Source: Rosa chinensis
Lineage: Eukaryota > Streptophyta > Magnoliopsida > Rosales > Rosaceae
Direction of reading: 5' to 3'
DNA: 64,000 bases
Assembly (NCBI RefSeq): GCF_002994745.2
Contig: NC_037090.1
Span: 5,515,501 to 5,579,500, forward strand
A program made the position numbers and the translations under genes. Shown in pieces: positions 58,201-64,000 of the stretch (its first letter is position 1; each line of letters starts with the position of its first letter). The notes under the pieces were generated by a model, which was not told the origin of the DNA, ran no database searches, and saw only the letters and a program-made list of their open reading frames with translations.

Positions 58201-58462
58201 AAAGATCCGTATTGGACTTTGTCTCTTTGTTCTCTCATTGCTCTCAATTCTCTCAATTTAATTTCTCTTAAATTTTCTTCTACCCAATAATTGGGATTTG
58301 TTTGTCTGTGTTCTTGTGATTGAGAGTATTCACACCTTTAAACCTAGAATTTGGGTTTTAGGTTTTTTTTTTTTTTTTTTTTTTCTCTTCCAGCCTCTAC
58401 TGTTCGTTTTCTTTCGGCCTACTCAATTTCATCTTTTTATTCCGCTGTGCTCTATTATTGCA

Positions 58463-61286
58463 ATGGGAGGACAAGGGTCAGGCAAGGATGATGTTGTCGC
58501 TGTTCAAAAGATGGAGGTATCTTTGAATCAAGACTATTCTGAAGGTTTTGGTGGTGCTAAGTTGAATAGCACCAATTACCGTACTTGGCGGAAGATGATG
58601 ACTTCCCATCTGTGTGGGCTTGGCAAGATGGGATATGTGAATGGCACAATTGAAGCACCAGATGAGACGGACCTAGGGTTCGGAAAGTGGGAGAACTCAA
58701 ATGGGTCTGTGATGTCCATCCTCTATAAATCAATGATCGATGAGGTAGTTCAACTAATCATTGGATGCGAGACAGCTGCTGAGATATGGAAGACTTTGAA
58801 AGAGTTGTATCTCAATGATTCTGACTTTGCTCAGATTCATTAACTCCACACCAAGGCATTCAAGATGACTCAGAATGGACAACGTGTGTCCCGTTATTTT
58901 ACTGCTTTGAAGAACATCTAGTTGGAGATTGATCGGAGGCGCCCTAATAAGATGAAGAATGCTGATGATATCAAGCTGCACAATGAGGGGAAAGATTTGT
59001 TGCGGGTGCACATATTTCTGAATGGACTTGATTCCAAGCATGCTAGTGCAAAAGGTGAGTTGTTGAGGCTTGCTACTCCTTCTTCCCTTGATGGAGCCTT
59101 TGCCTATATTCACAAGGATGAGGCTCAACTAGAGAGTGCTAAGGCAATTCACTCTGAATTGTCCAGTCTCACAGTTCAATCTACTCCTACACCACCTAAA
59201 TATGTGCCACCACATACTCAACAGTTGCGTCCTCAGTCTAGCTTTACATCACCTACTGGCAATCGTCCTTTCTGCAACTACTGCAAACAGCTAGGGCACA
59301 TTAAAGCTAAATGTCACAAGCTGAATGGATATCCTGCGTCTTGGGGAAAACCAGCATCTAATCAACAAGGACGTGCTACAGCTCATTTAGTCCAAAATGC
59401 TGATTACTATGGTGTGGAAGGGCGAGATCACACAACTGCTGCTGGTAATCCTTCCGTATCCATGGTTGGACGTGGTAAGATTGGTGTTGCTTTACATATT
59501 TTTGATTTTGTTGGGGAAGATACCTGGATCATTGATTCTGGGGCATCGGACCATATGACTTATGATAAATCCTATTTTACCCACTTGTCACCACCATCTG
59601 TGTCTAAAGTTACCAATGCAAATGGTGAAGCCTTCCCTGTGTTAGGAACGTGTTCGGTTAGACATACACCTACATTAGAACTCCATAATGTCTTATATGT
59701 TCCTGCTTTATCTCACCACTTGATATCTGTACCGCAATTAAATGCTGAAGCTAAGTGCTCTGTGACCTTTTACCCTATGTATGTTGTGTTTCAAGATCTT
59801 CTTACCAGGGAGACTATTGGTCGGGGAGATCTGAGGGGGAGGTTGTTCCATCTAGACCAGATGTATGCAGGGGAGAAACCAGGGAAGATGGCCCCAGTCG
59901 CTTTGATTTCGAGTTCTGAGCAGTTGAGTGAGATGTGGTTATGGCATCGTCGCTTAGGACATCCTTCATTTAGTAACATGAAAAAGTCTATGCCTTCTTT
60001 GTTTTTGGGCATTAATGATTCTTCTCTTAGATGTGAAACTTGTGTCTTGGCCAAGAGCCATCGTGTCAGTTATCCTTTAAGTATTTCTAATAAAAGTACT
60101 ACCCTTTTTGAGTTGATTCATTCTGATGTTTGGGGACCTTCCCGTGATCCTACTCCTACTGGCATGTGTTGGTTTGTTTTATTTATTGATGATTGTACTA
60201 GAGTTTCCTGGGTGGTTTTACTTAAGTCTAAATCTGCTGTCTTCTCAGCTTTCCAAGCCTTTCAAGCCATGATTCAAACTCAATACAATGGTCAAATTAA
60301 GGTCTTTCATTCAGATAATGGGGGGGGGGGGGAGGGGGGAGTACATGAGTCATGAGTTTTAGGATTATCTCCAGGCACAAGGCATTGTCCACCAAACAAC
60401 TTTCCCACAAACACCTGAGCAAAATGGTGTGTCTGAGCGTAAAAACCGTCATCTCCTGGATGTTGCCCGCTCCATCCTCTTTAGTGCACATATGCCCATG
60501 TACTTGTGGGGAGAAGCTATTCTCACTGCTTCTCATCTTATCAATCATATGCCTTCTAGTGTCCTTCAGGCCAAATCTCATTTGAGGTACTCTCTACACA
60601 TGTCTCCCTTCCTTCTTTTCATAACCTACCTGCTAGAGTCTTTGGGTGTGTAGCCTTTGTTCATGTTCCTAAGAACCAACGCTCTAAGTTGGAGGCTCGT
60701 GCCGTAAAATGTGTCTTTGTCGGGTATGGGACTCATCAGAAAGGGTATAAGTGTTTTCATCCTCCCACAAAAAAGTTTTATGTTACTATGGATGTTACCT
60801 TCTTCGAGGATGCCTGCTATTTTTCTCCCACTAACACTTCTCTTCAGCGGGAGAAGTTTAGATATTTTGAAGAGATGGTCAGTGGAAGCCAAGATGATGA
60901 AAAAGATGAAGAACGGGATGAAAAAGATGAAGAACGGTCGGTCGTTCCTGTTGTTTCTGAAGAACGGTCAGTTGTTCCTGTTGTTTCTGAAGAACGGTCG
61001 GTCGTTCCTGAAGAATAGTCGAGTGTTCCTCTCGTTCCTGAAGAACGTTCGATCGTTCCTCTCGTTCCTGAAGAACGGTCGAGCGTTCCCCTCGTTCCTG
61101 AAGTCATTCCTGTGCATCCTGAAGAACGGTTGAGCGTTCCTGTCATTCCTAAAGAACGAGCTAGCGTTCCTTTCGATCCTTTCAATCAATTGAATGAAGA
61201 AGTTTCTACAACAACGAACTCCCCTTCCTCCATCACCCCACTCCGACCAAGGTTCCCAAGGTTTTGAAGATCATTCTGAGGTAAAT
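58463..61286 (+). pseudogene. Copia gag, protease and integrase
   Basis: Gag starts at ATG 58463 (MGGQGSGKDD), with the Copia gag core LNSTNYRTWRKMMTSHL and VNGTIEAPDE. TAA 58841-58843 and TAG 58919-58921 interrupt it. From 58922 the frame carries the gag C-terminus, the knuckle CNYCKQLGHIKAKC (about 59273-59315), protease DSGASDHM (about 59535), the integrase HHCC region (WHRRLGHPSF ... CETCVLAKSH, about 59943-60060) and the core with FIDDCTR and HSDNG (60180-60325). A G-run at 60319-60336 shifts the frame. Integrase C-terminal parts follow at 60429-60650 and 60689-61018 (CVFVGYGTHQKGYKCFHPP). The products would be particle protein, maturation protease and DNA-inserting enzyme. This copy is dead. 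Confidence 0.92.
60912..61170 (+). repeat. Minisatellite in the Copia integrase-RT hinge
   Basis: Units of 30 bp around GAAGAACGGTCGGTCGTTCC, with degenerate partial units, recur about eight times. Translated they give EERSVVPVVS-type decapeptides. The array follows an acidic Asp/Glu/Lys stretch and lies where Copia pol has a variable linker. Confidence 0.85.
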
Positions 61287-63391
61287 TGATACGCTAAAAA
61301 CAAGCGCTCAACTTAACCCTGCAAGATGTAGTCGTTAGCAATATAGAATAAGCAAGGATCGTTCGATGCCAGAGATTGAGGGTAACCAACTAATCACAAA
61401 GAAAAATAAACAAAAATAAATTAATCTAAACTAATCAAAGAACACCAATCAAACAAAAAGAAACTAACTAAAAGAAAAGAAAACAACCATAGAATAAGGA
61501 GAAGAATAGAGGAGGCAACGAAATAAAAGAAGAATAAATGTTTTGGGGGTTTTAGGGTTTACGAAAATTAAAGGAAAACAAAGAAAACAATTTCAATTTT
61601 TAAGTTGAAAAACAATATGGAGAAGACGTTAGAGACTCGGAAATCCACCACCAATTATTTTCGAACAATGTTAAGTTAACCTAGTTTCAATTACTAAGGT
61701 GTGAACAGAAATCAACCAAGAAACAAGTCGGAGCAGATCATGTCCCTTATTAATGTTTCCCTAAGTACTTAGTCTACGTGAACGCACAATAGCTAAGCCT
61801 ATCAAACATGCGATCAAGGTATAGAACGCTATCCTATCAACAACACATATAGTGTCAACACATTTGAAGCATTAAGATCTCATGGAAACGATTGATTTTA
61901 GAGTTGCAGTCTAGTGTGGAACGCCTACCTAGCATGCTCTTCTAGTTGTTTAAAACATCAACTTTTGTTCAAAGCCTTGCATACTTGTGGATTAGAAAAC
62001 AAAACGATTAGGTGAATTATTTTCTAAACCTAGCTCCAATTACATGCATAAATCCTATGTTCGCGACCATAAAACATACACATGCAAAAGTTTTCAATCA
62101 ATCAGAGATAAACAACCAATCCACACCACAGCTCAAGAAACTAAGTTTAAACAAACATATGTTCTACATAATTGGGGCTTCAAACCTCGCCCCTAACAAA
62201 AATAACTAGCCACACATCATCTTAAATTCAACGATTAAAAACATGAGTATTTGATTACAAGAGGATAAAAACCGTAAAGAGCAGAGTATGAGAGCCACGA
62301 ATTCACTTTTAGGCAGCCTTGGATGCAGGCAATCCTTCAAGATGAGGCACGGCAGGAGCTTGATGGAAGTGGATGGTGAATTGCACGGTTTTTCTTCTTG
62401 AAGACTTGGGAATTTTTGAGACTTTGTGTGCTAGGGTTTGGGAGCAGAAGATGGCGCTGTAGGATGGTGTCCCTTCAACGTGTTCTACTGCTCTATATAT
62501 ATAGAATACACAGCCCTAGTTTCCTTTCCCAATTCCGCTTGAAAGCCTCTCCTAGTTGCATGAGGATTACTCTACTTGGTGCATAATTAAATGATTTTCA
62601 AGCCTTAATAATCTTCCCAAAATCTTGAGGAATCATTCTAGGACTCTCCTTCATATTTGCAGCAGCAATAACCTCCCAAAAATGCCCTGGAAATCCGTCC
62701 AAAGAAGAATTCTGCAAAACCGTCCTGTTTTGACTAGGATTCAATTTCTGACTCTGAAGCTTTCTTCTTGAACAAGGAACGACTTCGTCTTGACAAGTTT
62801 CTGGATGGTTCTCGACTTCCACGTGCTCTATGACATCATATCATCTAGAATGATCAATAACCTTCTGGAAAAACGCCAAGAAAATAGCCGGAAAAGATCT
62901 CCCAAAAAGCTTCGTGAAAAGCTGACAGTTTCTGCCTTAACGGGAAGCATACATCGACTTTGATTTCCTACTGCCTCGTTGATGATTTTGACCTGTTCTT
63001 TGGCTGTAGTTGAAGTATAACATCATGTATTCAAGGATCGCTGGTCCTTTCGTCAAATGTGAAGCTGGAATGATGCAATAATTGCTCCTCAAAACCGTTC
63101 CCAGAAAGCTGATTCTGAAACTGCAGTTTTCTGCTTTGCAGCAACTGTTTTGCACAACGATTTCCGTGGATTTCCCTTGTGATTTCTGGCCAAATGGTTG
63201 ATCAAACATGGTCCTCTGCATCAGTACTTCATGTTTCATGGCTTCGTTGCTCCTTTTCAGCTCTTATTTCTCTTGAATCATTCCACGAACTACCTAAAAA
63301 GAAAACAAGTTAAAACTGACTTTTTAAAGGAAATAGCTAAGAAAAGTGTAAGGGATTTCACACTATATTCGTCGCATTTATGCTCCTATCA
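61287..63391 (-). mobile_element. Gypsy-type solo LTR inside Copia pol
   Basis: Starts TGATACGCTAAAAACAAGCGC and ends TTTATGCTCCTATCA, flanked by TAAAT (61282-61286, 63392-63396). On the minus strand it begins TGATAGGAGCATAAATGCG and ends GTTGAGCGCTTGTTTTTAGCGTATCA, closely similar to the termini of the LTRs at 34242 and 39252, so it is a related family. A TATATATAGA box on the minus strand (near 62500) supports the orientation. 2105 bp, no coding region. Confidence 0.92.
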
Positions 63392-63396
63392 TAAAT

Positions 63397-64000
63397 CCTG
63401 AACATGTGTCTAACCCTCTTAATATTGTTAATCATGATGAAGAGTCTGAACCTACCAAATACACTTTGCCTAATCGAATCAATCGTGGTAAACCTTCAAA
63501 AAGATATGAACCCAACATTAGTGGCAAGTTAAAGTATCCCATTGCCAATTATGTATCAACTCATAGGTTATCTAAGTTATATGAATCTTTTGTGCACCAA
63601 ATATCTTATGTATCTGTTCCTAACAAAGTGCAGGAAGCTTTGAGAGATCCTAAGTGGTCTAAGGCAATGGAGGAAGAGATGGCAGCATTGCAGAAGAATA
63701 ATACATGGGAGTTAGTACCACTTCCAAGTGGAAAGAAGACTGTGGGGTGCAGATGGATTTATACAGTGAAGCACAATAGGGATAATAGATACAAGGCAAG
63801 ATTGGTGGCCAAGGGGTTCACACAGACTTATGGTGTTGACTAAGATGAAACGTTTGCCCTTGTAGCGAAGATCAATACCATCAGGGTGTTATTGTCTTTG
63901 GCTGCAAACCTAGATTGGCCACTTCGGCAGTTTGATGTGAAGAATGCATTCCTTCATGGGGATTTAGCTGAAGAAGTTTACATGAGCCTTCCTCCTGGAT
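63397..64000 (+). pseudogene. Copia reverse transcriptase, N-terminal part, cut by window edge
   Basis: Reads LSKLYESFVHQISYVSVPNKVQEAL, then WSKAMEEEMAALQKNNTWELV, ARLVAKGFTQTYGVD, then TAA at 63841-63843 in the middle of a conserved RT block. The frame continues [27 protein letters not shown] and [10 protein letters not shown] to the edge. The catalytic YVDD is beyond the window. It is the counterpart of the RT at 1-664 minus. Confidence 0.93.

Larger units (their letters stand above)
57983..64000 (+). mobile_element. Ty1/Copia retrotransposon, decayed, runs off the right edge
   Basis: 5' LTR at 57983-58185 (203 bp, TGTTAGCGTGAG to TATTCTCA), then the primer site TGGTATCAGAGC (58189-58200), gag, protease, integrase and RT on the plus strand. 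Interrupted by a solo LTR at 61287-63391. The 3' end is outside the window. Same family as the minus-strand fragment at 1-2361. Confidence 0.93.

Noticed and set aside
1..64000. S-RNase gene linked to the F-box genes
   Set aside because: No frame shows the RNase T2 active-site histidine blocks. Introns could hide one, but I cannot support it.
1..64000. CRISPR arrays, rRNA or free tRNA genes
   Set aside because: The window is plant nuclear DNA. The tandem arrays seen are minisatellites, and tRNA-like boxes occur only in the SINE at 3370-3625.

Overview
The window is repeat-rich, AT-rich nuclear DNA of a flowering plant. It holds nested LTR retrotransposons, TIR elements with 9-bp target duplications, an endogenous plant pararetrovirus, and only one host gene that looks intact. 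The two F-box sequences resemble the SFBB/SLF (S-locus F-box) type known from Rosaceae, so a rosid, probably Rosaceae, is my best guess. That is inference; nothing in the window names the species.

Layout. 1-2361: decayed Copia pol on the minus strand. 2362-3302: C-terminal half of an F-box gene, split by an intact 350-bp TRIM (2582-2931). 3370-3625: SINE. 3652-5394: TIR element carrying a nested MULE-type MITE (4198-5008). 5811-17737: a pair of inverted repeats flanking a nearly unit-length endogenous pararetrovirus (about 5965-17570). The virus has lesions in its polyprotein frame, an intact second ORF, a TATA promoter and a poly(A) signal, and is split by two gypsy solo LTRs (6381-8453, 15458-17205). 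18470-18884: MITE. 19313-21907: second copy of the first TIR family, with a LINE ORF1-only insertion (19511-21369). 22440-23539: poly(A)-tailed retroposon. 23577-25047: Pack-MULE-like element. 25128-42546: a MITE containing a Copia element (25653-42387), which in turn contains a 3.6-kb gypsy solo LTR and a very young 6.7-kb non-autonomous LTR element (34242-40910). 42719-43972: intact F-box gene on the minus strand. 45134-57191: 12-kb non-autonomous LTR element on the minus strand with a tRNA-Arg type primer site, holding a CACTA element that holds a hAT-like element. 57192-57790: PPR gene remnant. 57983-64000: Copia element running off the right edge, interrupted by another solo LTR (61287-63391).

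Most element boundaries rest on target-site duplications that I read directly. These give a relative order of insertion: host MITEs are oldest, then Copia and the pararetrovirus, then gypsy solo LTRs, with the 34242-40910 element youngest (two LTR substitutions seen plus one 76-bp indel). The intact F-box gene is the only good candidate for a working host protein. The pararetrovirus ORF2 is open but sits in a defective provirus. Two F-box sequences in deep repeat sea is what an S-locus flank would look like, but I see no S-RNase here.
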